Shown: piece by piece, positions 22,107 to 33,541 of the stretch
Numbering within the stretch: the first letter of the stretch is position 1
Layout of the letters: every line of letters starts with the position of its first letter
Assembly: GCF_004193775.1 (NCBI RefSeq)
Contig: NC_041002.1
Coordinates: forward strand, 10,328,485-10,392,484
From: Glycine soja
Taxonomy: Eukaryota > Streptophyta > Magnoliopsida > Fabales > Fabaceae
Direction: 5' to 3'
DNA: 64,000 nt
The notes under the pieces: generated by a model
The model's database searches: none
What the model was told of the DNA's origin: nothing
What the model saw: the letters and a program-made list of their open reading frames with translations, nothing else
Program-made: the position numbers and the translations under genes

Positions 22107-23489
22107 TCATTTGTACAGGATGGTACCGCTTACAAAGAAACCAGTAGCCAATCTCCTCAACGTCCTTTTGTCATTGTCAGAAATCCCTGGTGGGTATTCT
22201 TTGTTCTCGACATACTGTTTGATGTCGAAATACCACGGTTTCCCATCCCGCTCTTCCTCTATTGCATAACAATATGCCGGCCTGCCTTGAGATTTGAATT
22301 CGATGTACGGCAGATCCCCGTGTGGGGCAAGTTGAAACATGGATGCCAAGGTGGCTAACGCATCAGCCATTTGATTCTCTTCCCGAGGTATGTGGTGGAA
22401 GGAAATGTCGTCAAAGTACTTGGCTAACCTCAAGATGTGAGTTTGATAGGGTATCAACTTCGGATCCCTAGTTTCCCATTCTCCTTTCAACTGGCGTATC
22501 ACCAAAGCTGAGTCTCCATACACATTGAGTAGTTTTACATCAAAATCAATGGCAGCCTGAACCCCGAGGGCGCATGCTTCGTACTCGGCCATATTGTTGG
22601 TACAATCAAAACCTAGCCTAGCCGTGAAAGGAATACACTGATCATCCAGGGATACAAGGACTGCCCCTACTCCGTGGCCCAAAGCATTAGATGCCCCATC
22701 GAAGCAAACAATCCATTTGTCCATGTCCTCGTGCGTCCGCTTCTCTTCAAACAGGGCCATGATATCTTCATCTGGGAACTCGGGGTGCATCGGCCGATAA
22801 TCCTGGAGGGGTTGCTAGGCCAAATAATCTGCCAAGGCGCTTCCCTTTATCGCCTTTTAGGTGACGTAAACGATATCGAACTCAGATAATAGTACCTGCC
22901 ACCTAGCGATTCATCCTATGAGGGCCGGTTTTTCAAAGATGTATTTCACGGGATCCATTTTGGAAATAAACTACGTGGTATGGCTGAGCATGTACTGCCT
23001 AAGCCGATGTGATGCCCATACCAGAGCACAACACGTCCTTTCCAGCATTGAGTAATTCATCTCACATGCGGTAAACTTCTTGCTCAGATAGTAGATGGCT
23101 TGCTCCTTTTTCCCAGAATCATCATGCTGACCCAACACGCACCCCATAGACTCGCCCAACACGGTCATGTACAGGAAAAGAGGTCTTCCTGTTACAGGTG
23201 GCATGAGCACCGGGGGATTCGCGAGACTCTGTTTGATCTTTTCGAAGGCCTCTTGGCAGTCACTATTCCACAGGACCGCCTGGTTCTTACGTAATAGCTT
23301 AAAAATAGGTTCACAGGTAGGGGTGAGTTGCGAGATAAATCTCGCGATATAATTCAACCTGCCCAAAAACCCTCGAACCTGCTTCTCCGTGCGTGGTTCC
23401 GGCATTTCAAGGATGGCCTTCACTTTCTCGGGATCTATCTCTATCCCTTTCTGACTTACGATAAATCCTAGCAGCTTCCCCGACTTCAC
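22107..23489 (-). pseudogene. pol: RT connection and RNase H domains of B pol
   Basis: The first part (23489-22974) is the end of RT and a first RNase H-like region: LGFIVSQKGIEIDPEKVKAI, VRGFLGRLNYIARFISQLTP, then YLSKKFTACEMNYSMLERTC. Next comes a linker with four stops (22971 and three between 22800 and 22905). The second part (22790-22107) is an additional RNase H with DGASNALGHGVGAVLVS, NNMAEYEACALG and YGDSALVIRQLKGEW, the retained D-E-D catalytic pattern. A dual RNase H is a Tat-lineage feature. All segments share one frame. Confidence 0.87.
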
Positions 23490-23525
23490 CCCAAAGGTGC
23501 ACTTGGTTGGGTTTAGTTTTAATTT

Positions 23526-24438
23526 CTATTTCCGCAACCTTCCAAACAGCTTACGCAGATTGACAAGGTGTTCGTCCTCAGTCCGAGACTTGGCAATCAT
23601 GTCATCTACGTAGACCTCTATTTCCTTATGCATCATATCATGGAACAACGCCACCATGGCACGCTGATAGGTTGCCCCAGTATTTTTCAGCCCGAAGGCC
23701 ACCACTTTATGGTAGAACGTCCCCCATAGGGTGACGAAAGTGGTCTTCTCTACATCCTCGGGTGCCATCTTTATTTGATTATACCCCGAGAAACCATCCA
23801 TAAATGAGAAAAGGGCGAATTTGGCTGTATTATCTACCAATATATCAATGTGTGGCAGGGGAAAATTGTCTTTAGGACTGGCTCGGTTCAAGTCCCGGTA
23901 GTCTACACACATTCGAACCTTGCCGTCCTTTTTCGGGACTGGGACAATGTTGGCCACCCACTCCGGGTACCGCGCCACAGCTAAGAAAGCTGCATCAAAC
24001 TGCTTCCTTACTTCTTCTTTAATTTTTATTGACACCTCGGGTTTCATTCTTCGTAACTTTTGCTTAACCGGGGAAGACCCAGGATTCAAAGGCAACTTAT
24101 GCTGCACAATGTCGGAATCCAGATCGGGCATGTCTTGATATGACCATGCAAAGACATCTTGATACTCTTCAAGAAGGGTTATCAAGCCTTGATGGATAGG
24201 CGCGGTCATACCGGTTCCTACCTTTACTTCTTTCTTTTCCTCCAAGGTCCCCAAGTTTACCAATTCGGTTTCTTCTTGGTGAGGCTTCATTTCACGTTCT
24301 TCCTGAGCGACCAACCTCTCCAACTCTGGCGACAGGACGTCCTCTTCCTCTTCCTCGTTTATCGTTTGGCTTATATCTCGATCGAAATCGATGGTCAAAC
24401 CCTCGTTGTTAGGATCCTCAAAGAATCGACCCTCATAT
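23526..24438 (-). pseudogene. pol: Reverse transcriptase domain of B pol (exon 2 start)
   Basis: Exon 2 of the polyprotein begins at 24438 with YEGRFFEDPNNEGL. The RT domain includes VPKKDGKVRMCVDYRDLNRA, FSFMDGFSGYNQIKMAPEDV and the catalytic YVDD box coded at 23601-23612 (minus strand). It copies the RNA genome into DNA. A TAG at 23526-23528 interrupts the frame between RT and its connection; the frame then continues unchanged to integrase. Confidence 0.9.
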
Positions 24439-24590
24439 CTATACCAAACAAGACAAAAGAAACAAAAACACGCAAAATGATATGAGAAAAGGTGGAGCTG
24501 CAAGAACAGATGAAACAAGATCTCTTTGTTTATTTAATAAGGTAGGTTTCACAAAACAAAAGAGAAAGGAAATCTATAGGCTCTAATTAC
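24439..24590 (-). other. 152-bp spliceosomal intron between protease and RT of B
   Basis: The minus strand reads ...TTCAAT/GTAATTAG and ...TTTGGTATAG/ATATGAGG. Exon 1 (28126-24591) is 3536 nt and exon 2 (24438-20988) is 3451 nt; together 6987 nt, an exact 2329 codons. Unspliced, a TAA at 24587-24589 ends the frame. An intron at this position is known for Ogre elements. Confidence 0.8.
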
Positions 24591-25906
24591 ATTGAATCAG
24601 CGGTATAGACTTCTGACTGGCTTATCACGTGCCAGTTCCCCACTTGGGAATCGGGGTGGCATGGTTGCACAAAACTTGGTGGGTCTTGAGGGAACTCCTC
24701 TTCTATTGCAGCCACCTCCTCCTCGGACACCATTCCAGCGCTGGTGAAACACTGGCTAATACGGTCGGGCCATACCCTATCCGCCCGAAATCTTGACGGC
24801 ACGTTCCTCCTCCCCGGCATCCCGGGCTCATACCCTAATCCATACTTGTATGGATTTCCCTTGATATCGACCACGTCGGCATTCCCGAGGCAGTCCTTGC
24901 TTAGACCCATTCCGGGCTCAAATCCGTTCCTGAGCATAACACGCGCCACCATTATGGCTGCTTTGGAGAGAGAAGGTAGCGACGGACTTGGTTCCACAGA
25001 GGCGCAGCTCACCACCTTAAGGGATTGGAAAGCCGTTTCCAATGATTCTTCTGCCGCTTCTACGTACGGTGCGGAGGAGGGGCATCTCACTAACATATCA
25101 TCTTCACCCGACACTATCACTAAAAGTCCACTCACTGCGAACTTCAATTTCTGGTGAAGCGTTGAAGGGACCACTCCCAGGGCATAAATCCAAGGTCTTC
25201 CCAAGAGGCAGCTATAGGCGGGATTTATATCCATTACTTGAAACACCACATTGCAAGTGTGGGGGCCTATCTAAATGGGAATGTCGATTTCCCCCATCAC
25301 TTCCCGCCGAGTACCATCAAAGGCTCGTACCACCATCGAGCTCGGTTTTAAACGTGACGCACTAAAAGGAAGCTTTTCCAAAGTGGTCTTCGGCATTACA
25401 TTTAAACTCGATTCATTATCGATAAGTACCTTTGCGACAACGTGGTCTATACATCTCACCGACACATGTAGAGCCTTGTTGTGTCCTCTCCCCTCAACGG
25501 GAATCTCTTCTTCCGCAAATGCGATATAATTGTTGGTGGTTATATGATTAACGATGCCCTTGAAACCCTCCACTGAGATATCATGTGCTACATGGGCATC
25601 GTTAAGGACCTTTATCAACAGCGCACGATGAGGCTCGGAGTTTATGAGTAGTTCAAGCAAAGAGATCCTTGCTGGAGTTTTATTCAGTTGCTCGACTACC
25701 TTAAACTCGCTTTGTTGGATAAGGCGGAGGAACTCTTGGGCCTCTTCCAAAGTCACTGTTTTTCCTTGAAGTCCTTCTTTCTTTTCGGCCCCTCTTACCC
25801 CTAGAGGATCTACTTCTTTCGAGGGGGTGGCTATGTCTGTGGGCTCTTGGACCATGGGCGCTTTCCCTTTGGAGGGCAATTCCGCCGGGTGAGGGGAAGC
25901 GAACAC
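24591..25906 (-). pseudogene. Protease and G-patch-like region of B
   Basis: Continues the gag frame. Retroviral-type aspartic protease: VAKVLIDNESSLNVMPKTTL; the Tat family has D-N-G at the active site but here it is D-N-E, so catalysis should be lost. After a TAG at 25271-25273 the frame goes on with [20 protein letters not shown] and a glycine-rich G-patch-like motif ([18 protein letters not shown], then [20 protein letters not shown]). It ends at the intron donor (24590). Confidence 0.82.
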
Positions 25907-26074
25907 CCGACCACTGCGGGTTACGCCACTGAGGCCGGTGATGTTGGTTACCTTAGCTGATAGGGAGTCAACTTCGGTTGCAACTCTTTCGCTGGATGCG
26001 TGAGGGGTATACTTCCACGGAACGGCCTTATTACTTTGATATGCAAATGGCGTTGGCTTGGGCGCCGCCCGGGG

Positions 26075-28126
26075 TTATATGGGTGTGGAGCCGGTCCCTT
26101 TGCTAGTAAAACATATCACTAGGGCCTTGGGGGTTAGAGGAACCTTCTTCTCTTCCGACTGCATGCAAATTTGTGGTTCTTCCCTCCTTCCTATGGACAC
26201 TTCAAGCTGCCCCCAGTCCATGAGCCGCTGAAGCAATTCTTCTACCGCGGGACAGGTTTCCATGTCGTGTGACTCCTCGAGGTGAAACAAACATTCATCC
26301 CTTTCGTCTCCACCACGGGAGACCATGCACGCCGCTTGCAGTGATTGATAGATGAAGTGTCTAGAAGTAGCCACCTCTCCTAATCCATTTGCCCGCGATG
26401 GCCCATCCTCTTCGACGGCGTTCACGCTAGCCCCTCCATGACTAGCTAGCGGGTTAGTTTTAACATTTGGGCCTTCCTCCTGAAACGATAGCCAGCTGGC
26501 ACTAATCAGGTGCTGCACCTTATACTTGAACGGGATGCAGGAGTCAATATTGTGTCCGGGAGCTCCACTATGGTACGCACACTTGGCACCCGGGTCGTAC
26601 CACTTGGGGTAAGGTGGCTGGAAGACCTTCCCGGGTATGGCCACCACCAAATGATTCTCCAATAATGAAGGCCATAACTCAGAGTATGCCATGGGAATAG
26701 GAAAGAAATTATCCTTCGGGTATGGGAGCTGTGTATTATTATAGCTCGTGCCGGGGGCTGTATTAATGACTGGCCAGGGCATGACTGGAGCTGTGCATTG
26801 GGCCAGCATTCTTTCTGTCGCGGGTGGTCCTTTTACTTGAGTCGGGAGAGAATTCCCGGCTCGGATTAAAAAATTTGGGGGATTGGGCTGGTATGAGCTT
26901 TGGATATTTTGGGGTGCTTTCATCCACGTCGGGGCGGTGGTGACTGCGTGGGCGTCTCCTTCCTTTTTCCTCGCACCCACTACTGCGACTCTTCTGTTGT
27001 TGTTGGGGGCCACATTGGAAGCATATTCGAACTTGCCTTTTCGTAGTCCGGATTCAATCCTTTCTCCGGCGAAGACGAGATCCGCAAAGTTAGCTGGCAT
27101 GTAGCCTATCAGCTTTTCATAGTAGAACGTGGGTAACGTATCTACCATAATTGTGATCATCTCTCTTTCCGTCATGGACGGTACGACTTGGGCTGCGAGA
27201 TCTCTCTATCTTTGGGCATATTCCTTAATGGACTCATGCTCTCGCTTAGTCATACTCTGAAGCTGGTTCCGATCGGGAGCCATGTCCGTATTGTACTGGT
27301 ACTGCCTAATGAAGGCAGTTGCCAAGTCCTTCCATGATCGGATCTGGGAAGCTTCCAGATTGGTATACCATGCTACAGCTGCTCCGGCCAAGCTGTCTTT
27401 AAAGAAATGGACCAACAACTTTTCGTCCGCGGAATACGCCCCCACCTTTCGGCAATACATCCGGAGATGCCCTTTTGGACATGTCGTCCCTTTGTACTTA
27501 TCAAAGTCTGGTACTTTGAATTTGGGAGGGATGACGATGTTGGGCACGAGACATAAATCCGCCAAATCCGAGAATGGGTAATTGCTAAGGCCCTCGACTG
27601 CCCTCAACCTCTCTTCAAGCGTCTCAATCTTTCCCTTATCTCCCGCGAAGGGAACAGATTCTTTTACGGGTGTGGGTGAAGCTGGGATATGGCGGACTAT
27701 GTTCGGTTGGGGTAGTTCATGGGGGGTCGGATCTTTGAGGTGGAGCAGGGGGCCAAGATGGGTATCTCCTTCCTCATCGTCTTGCCTGGGATAGTCGTCA
27801 TAAGGTGGGAGTTGCCCCTCGAAAGTAGGGGCTTGGCTTAAATCTTCCGGGGTGGCACGGGGGGTGAAGTCCGGAGGCAAGCCATAAGGATAAGCTTGCA
27901 GACTATACCTTTGACCAAACACGGCCGTGTTTCTGTCTCGACCCAGATTTAAGGCGGGTTGCAGCACCAGCTCTGCTTCCCTAACTGTACTGGAGGCGGT
28001 TGCCGTGGCTTTATCCTCTATAGTTTTCTGGAGTTTTAACATGACCTCCGAGATGGAAGCCATTTGATCTTTTAAAGCCGATAGATCGGCCTTCATCTGT
28101 TCCTGCATGCCCTCTTCATTATCCAT
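26075..28126 (-). pseudogene. gag: gag of element B (Tat type)
   Basis: Capsid-nucleocapsid region from ATG 28126, with an N-terminal coiled coil (LSALKDQMASISEVMLKLQK) and a proline-rich stretch. The capsid core has VPDFDKYKGTTCPKGHLRMY and DSLAGAAVAWYTNLEASQIR. The zinc-finger-like motif CAYHSGAPGHNIDSC follows. TAG at 27206 and TAA at 26075 interrupt it; the frame runs on into protease with no frameshift. The linker at 25907-26074 (same frame) carries NITGLSGVTRSGRVFASP, typical of the gag-protease junction in this lineage. It lies 236 bp after ORF1. Confidence 0.88.
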
Positions 28127-28362
28127 TTTTCTGGATCGAGTGTTATAGGGGTGCCTTGGTGTTTTCTTAGTTATGATGAAATTCCTAAAGAAATAAACAA
28201 CGGTGAGTATGCCACCAAAACATGAATATGCAAATGGATGATCGGAGCACTTGGATCCACCCCAAGGTTTTTAGATAACATGATGAGTTCAGAACTTCTC
28301 ATTTTATAAAAAGAACAAAGCTTTCATCTAGCCAAGATTATACAAAGGTATTACAAGAGAAC

Positions 28363-30229
28363 CTAACGGTTTCTAATTATGTGTGCCATCAAATCTATCA
28401 TGTGTTGACAGTAATTGATTAGCCCATGAATCTCCTCGGGGGCCGTACACACTTCGGCAATGGCTTTTGCTTTGGCTAATAGACGCGGGAGGTCTTGACT
28501 TCCATTCAAGGTCAAGGCGAACCTATCCATCCACATAGTCGCTTCTTGATGCAATGCATCAATCACCCTCCTTCTTGCTTCTTTTTCGGCGTACACTTGT
28601 GCAAAATCCTCCACTAGCTTTTGTTCATGGGCCACAGACTGGTTCAACTCTTCCTTGTATTGCCCTATGATAGCTAGCATGCTTTGCTCCGTGGCTTCCA
28701 AGTGTTGAGCCAAACTCCTTTTGGACCTTGCACAAGCAACTAACTCTTCTTTTAAGATCATGCCATGCACCTGTGACCGATCTCTTTCCTCTCTTCGAAG
28801 CTTGAGCTCATTGTTGCTACCCCAAAATGCTCCTCGGAATTTCTCTCGGCCATATTCCTCCTTGCGGGCCCTTTTGGTTTCTTGTTCAAGGGCTCTTGTA
28901 GTGGCCGCGTTTTCCTCTTGTAACTCGGTGTACTCTTTCCGGATATGTGTAGCAGCTGATTTGAACTTCTCCTTGGCGAGTCTTGCCTTCCCTAGCTCTA
29001 ATTTTAGAGCTTGGACTTCTTCATCTTCCTCCGGAGCTTCGAAGTTCTCCTCATTGATAACTTTCAACTTGGAGAGCCAATCTAACCCTCGGGTGTGAAT
29101 TCTAAGCCATCCATGATAACCTCCGATGACGCCATTACGGATGCCCCTAAGCTCCTTGTCTTTCCTCAACGGACTCCTCCTCGCCTTGTGGATTCTTTGT
29201 ATCGCCTTGAGACTTTGCGCGCCTAGATCCCTCACAAGGAAAGGCGAGAGACTTTCTTCGGTCGGCGCTCCCCTCATGGGATACCCTAGCTGTCTTATGG
29301 CGAGTGCGGGATTATAATTAATACACCCCCTAGTCCCTATCAATGGAACATTAGGGTAGTCCCCACACGAGAAAATAACTCCTTCCTTGCCTTCCTTCCA
29401 ACAAGGAAACCAATTGATTGCGCTGCCCCCTATCTCCGCCAAATGTTGGTCCCAATCGACTCTTCCTTTTTCGGCGCATGAGCGATAACTTTGAAGCGGA
29501 CACGGGTGTCTTGTGTCTTGTTGGAATAGGTGTGAAATCAACCACACAAAGAGCGGGTAAACAACAGACAATCCGTGCACTGTTTTTCTCACACCTCCGG
29601 TCAAAGGTGTCAAACAAATCTGCCAAGATAGCCACCACTGAACTTTCCTTGCTATGGTGATATGCGAGGAAAGCATCAATGGCGGCTAAGTCTACCAAAC
29701 CGTCAACGTTCGGAAAGAGGACAACCCCAAAAATCAACAAAGCTAATATATCCGCAAACGGGCCCCACTTCTCTTGGCTTGCCATATCCTTTGCCTTGCC
29801 TTCCAAGTATTTCCGAGGCAGGCCCACTACGTCGTTCCGAGTTTGCTTCATGCGATCCAACTCTTTTGCTGAATCTCCAACCACAGCTGCAATCTTGCTC
29901 AAGGAAGGAAGAAAGCCGGAGAAAAGATACGATTTTCTCCCCCCAAGAGGGCATCCTAATCTTTCCTCAAACTCTTCAATAGTCGGTACCATTTGGAAGT
30001 CCCCAAACGTGAAAAACCTCAACGGCTGGTCATAGTATTGGGCGAGGGATACGACAGCTTCCGTAAATACCTCCACTGCGGTCAAATCTAGAATCTCCCC
30101 GTACACTTTGCGGAAGGCTTGCCTTTGGAGAGGTCCCATCAATCGTCCCAATTCCTTGAGGCTAGTGACATCTAGACTTTTAACCTTGATTTGATAAAAT
30201 CTTTTGCCGTTTTGATTTGTCCCCATCAT
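28363..30229 (-). pseudogene. ORF1 of B (DUF7745-like, with C-terminal coiled coil)
   Basis: Extra ORF before gag, the hallmark of Ogre elements; its role is unknown. ATG at 30229 (MMGTNQNGKRFYQIKVKSLD). The N-terminal part has RQAFRKVYGEILDLTAVEVF, LRFFTFGDFQMVPTIEEFEE and LGCPLGGRKSYLFSGF, which I match to the plant DUF7745 family. One frameshift lies between about 29680 and 29550; the second frame continues to 28363. From about 29050 onward it is a long Glu/Lys/Arg coiled coil (VQALKLELGKARLAKEKFKS onward). Total length would be about 620 residues. Confidence 0.8.
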
Positions 30230-30920
30230 TTACCTAAAAAAGGGGTGGATCAAGACTCCGACATGAATGATGCAATGCGTATGCATGAAACGGAAAGAAA
30301 ACAACACAAAGGGGTAATTCACACATACGAGACCGCAGAGATCCAATTTTAATGCTACGTTTTGGGCATGATGGCGCCTCAAAGTAGCATTAAAAAGGTT
30401 ACGTATTACTCTAAAGAAACCAAACACCACTAGCAAAAACTATAAACAAGTGCTATTTACCAAAAAATGCATGAGAACGAATGGCACGAAGCGTGTTTGC
30501 TCTTTGCCCCTATTCGGGAACCTATAGGACAATATCTAGGGGCCTCTAATAACTACTCCCCAACAATTCATAACTCACACGGCTGTTTTCTAGAGGTATC
30601 ATCACTCAAGATAATAATATTGTGGCGGTATGGAATACCAGCGACAACACATTATAAAGAGAGAAAGCTCTAGACGAGGTTTCACTATTATCAAGCAAGT
30701 CGGAGACCTAGCATGATGATAGATTCACCTCCACTCCTTAAATTCCCATGAACCCGGGTATATGGCTCCTTTTTTTTACTCAAACTCGTGGGTGCTTAGA
30801 ATGCAGTGTAAAGAATGCGACATAGACAACAGTTATTTACATTTTACACAGTTCAACAAATGCACGCACGAAGTTTCACAAATCCATAATTCCTTAAAAT
30901 AGGCCTAACTCACAAAAATG
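30230..30920 (-). other. 5' leader of B
   Basis: Untranslated leader between PBS and ORF1. 30560-30790 is homologous to 35840-36030 of C (shared GGAGTGGAGGTGAATCT and ATGATACCTCTA), which shows B and C are relatives. Confidence 0.7.
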
Positions 30921-30940
30921 GTCCCCAGTGGAGTCGCCAA
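30921..30940 (-). other. Primer binding site of B (tRNA-Arg type)
   Basis: Minus strand TTGGCGACTCCACTGGGGAC directly after the 5' LTR; this is the Ogre-type PBS, assigned from memory to tRNA-Arg. Confidence 0.75.
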
Positions 30941-30941
30941 C

Positions 30942-32552
30942 TGTCGCAACGTGCCCTTTTGCGGGCGAGCGAAGGCGAGGCTCACGGGTGCGCTTTCCAA
31001 AGGAGGAAAGATGCGCGGAGTCGCCACCAACGTTTATTTGTGGGAAACGTCGGAAAAACCGAAGGAAACCGGTCGAAATGAAAATTCTAAGTTCGGGAGT
31101 TGTATTTACGTTTGAGGAAGGTATTAGCACCTATTACGTTTGTCTCAAAGGACAACAGCCTATTTTTCAGAATTGTGGAAATTGTGTTATCTTAACTTTT
31201 AGTTCTTTTTATTTTTTGAGGTCGACAAAAGCGGGGCTCTTGCTCCTACGTACCCTCCATCGAAGAGGAAATCAGACCTACGTAGTTCTTTCTTATGCGT
31301 GAATTAAGTGATTCTTTTTACTTGAAAGGTGATCATTTTAAGGCGTTGGACCTTAAAAATGATCCATTTTACTTGGTAAGAAACTGAAATGATAAATTTT
31401 CAAAACCCTATTTTTTGTGGACGAGCTTGACTAGGCGAGTTTGATTTTAGCCTTAGTTTCACTTTAGTTATTAGTTAATTCAATTAAGAATGAGAAATCC
31501 CAAAGAGAAAACGTCCGTTTGACTTTACTAAAAGGTCTTTTTTTTATTATTATATTATTATTTTACCTCTTTTTTTGATTTCCAGCGTGGTTACGGTACG
31601 ACCGAACGGTCGGAATTCATTTTAACCGAAATTAACGAATGATACAATTCAAACGATCGGTGGAAATTTATTTTATTTTTAGATTAGGCGAGAAATGACT
31701 TAAATAAATGACTTAAGCACGTCAAAAGGGGGTATAAAAAGCGAATGAAAACGAGAATAAAAATACATGAAACAAAATGTGGACCACCACGGGTACATAG
31801 AATGAATTGAAAAGCTTGGTTTGAGGTACTTACCCATTGAAGACTGAAGAAAACGAAGAACGAATGATGAATGTTGAAGAACGGTCGAGAATCTTCGCGT
31901 AATTACTCACGGAAACGTTACGGAAGCGCCTCGGCTTGGATTTTCTTCACAGAAATAATTTTCCTCACCAATTTCGAGAGAATGAGAAGTGCCAAGAAGG
32001 CTGAACCCCTTCTCCCTTCACTCCTCCCCTTATTTATAGCAAAATAGGGGAGGAGCTTGTCACCCAGCTTGCCCAGGCAAGCTCAGCTCGCCCAGGCGAG
32101 CAAGGTTGCTTCCTCCAGAAGGAACAGCCTTCTGGAGGAAGAATCTGGAAGGCCCAAGTGGGCCTGATTGCTATTTGTACCCCCCTTTTACTAAATGCAC
32201 CCCCTTCACCTTTTTTGGTAATTCTTTTTCCGTAACGTTACGAAACTTTACGAATTTCGTAACGATACTTATTTTCCTTCCGCAAGGTTACGAATCCTTA
32301 TGGATTATGTATTTACTCTTTTTTAGCTTTTGAAGAAGTTACGAAAACTCACGGATTGCGAAAAACATCTCCTTTCGATTTCCGTCACATCATGGAATTT
32401 TCACGGATCGCGCAAGCCTGCTTCCTTTTGATTTCTGACACGTCTCGGGACCTCATTTATTGTGCAACAAAGGACGCCAGGTATCTCAAAGCGGCTGACC
32501 AAAGATTGCATGTCATCAAGTAATAATCCCCGGACGAAATTAGGGTATGACA
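30942..32552 (-). repeat. 5' LTR of element B
   Basis: 1611 bp, followed by TSD CAAGA at 32553-32557. TATAAATA on the minus strand at 32031-32038. It has two palindromes upstream, AGCTTGCCCAGGCAAGCT (32066-32083) and GCTCGCCCAGGCGAGC (32086-32101), where the 3' LTR has one. Confidence 0.92.
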
Positions 32553-33492
32553 CAAGACAATCGAATCTCATGTGCCCAGATTAATTGCTTTCATAGCATG
32601 TTGGGGCTAAGGAGGAATCTTCTTCTTTCTTCTTTGTATTGATGTTTGATTCCCTTTTATTTCTTTTGTTTCTCATAAATTTATTGAACCTTTTCACAAA
32701 GAATTTGAAATCATCATCATCTTCTTCTATTTCAGTCAAGTCCTCTTTGTCACTTTCTTCTTGAATAAAAGATGATGAGGCTCTGAGTGCTATCCCTTTT
32801 CTCTTTATATCATTCTATTCATGTTGATGGAGTCTCATAAGTTCCATTTCATGTTCTTGAAGTTTTCCAAAGAGAGTGGCAAGAGACATATTAGTGAGAT
32901 CTCTTGATTCTGCAATTGTTGTTACTTTTGGTTGCAATTGCCTGCTTAAACATCTCAACACTTTGTTAATAAGATCTTCATTAGGAAATATTTTTCCCAA
33001 TGATGCAAGATGATTAACTATACGAGTAAATCTCTTCTGCATATCTTTTATGGTCTCATATTGAAACATTCTGAACAGATCATATTCATGTGTGAGAGTG
33101 TTTATTCTAGATCTCTTGACATCAATTGTGCCTTCATAGGTTACTTGCAAAGTATCCCACATTTCTTTTGCATTTTTACAATTTGAGACTCTAAAATATT
33201 CATCCATGCCTAATGCAGAAGTGATCATATTTTTGGCCCTTAAATTGTATTGAACCTTTCTTCTTTCATCATCATTCCATTCTTCTCGTGGTTTTTCTAT
33301 AGTTGAATTTCCCACTACCTTTGTAGGAAAAAAAGGACCAACTTCAATGGCTTCCCATATATTTAAATCTATGGCTTCAATAAAGATCTGCATTCGGGTT
33401 TTCCAATAGTGATAATGCTCGCCATTGAACATAAGAGGCCTATTAATAGAATTTCCCTCAAGAAATGGAAAGTTTGATGAGGCCATATCCAT
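32553..33492 (-). pseudogene. gag: 5' part of gag of element D
   Basis: Copia gag from ATG 33492 (MDMASSNFPFLEGNSINRPL), with WKTRMQIFIEAIDLNIWEAI, MWDTLQVTYEGTIDVKRSRI and RFTRIVNHLASLGKIFPNED, homologous to A gag. A TAG at 32815 precedes an acidic stretch and the zinc knuckle. The knuckle is degenerate: CYES instead of C-x2-C, with a stop just after it. Element B interrupts right after the knuckle, and the frame resumes at 12709. Confidence 0.87.
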
Positions 33493-33527
33493 TCTTGAAG
33501 TTTTTAAACTTTATACAAGAATTCGCC

Positions 33528-33541
33528 TCTGATACCACTTG
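33528..33541 (-). other. Primer binding site of D (initiator Met tRNA)
   Basis: Minus strand AGTGGTATCAGAGG next to the 5' LTR end TTGTCTAGCA. Confidence 0.88.

Larger units (their letters stand above)
12715..32552 (-). mobile_element. Element B: full-length Ogre/Tat Ty3-gypsy element
   Basis: 19,838-bp element in the gag of D with perfect TSD CAAGA (12710-12714, 32553-32557). LTRs are 1604 and 1611 bp with TGTCATAC...TTGCGACA ends in element sense. Order: 5' LTR, PBS for a tRNA-Arg-type primer, leader, ORF1, gag-protease, intron, RT-RNase H-integrase, long spacer with internal promoter, ORF3, purine-rich 3' UTR with 104-bp tandem array, PPT, 3' LTR. ORF1 before gag, the intron between protease and RT, great length and a tandem array in the 3' UTR are known Ogre/Tat traits. 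Nine nonsense codons make it inactive. Confidence 0.92.
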
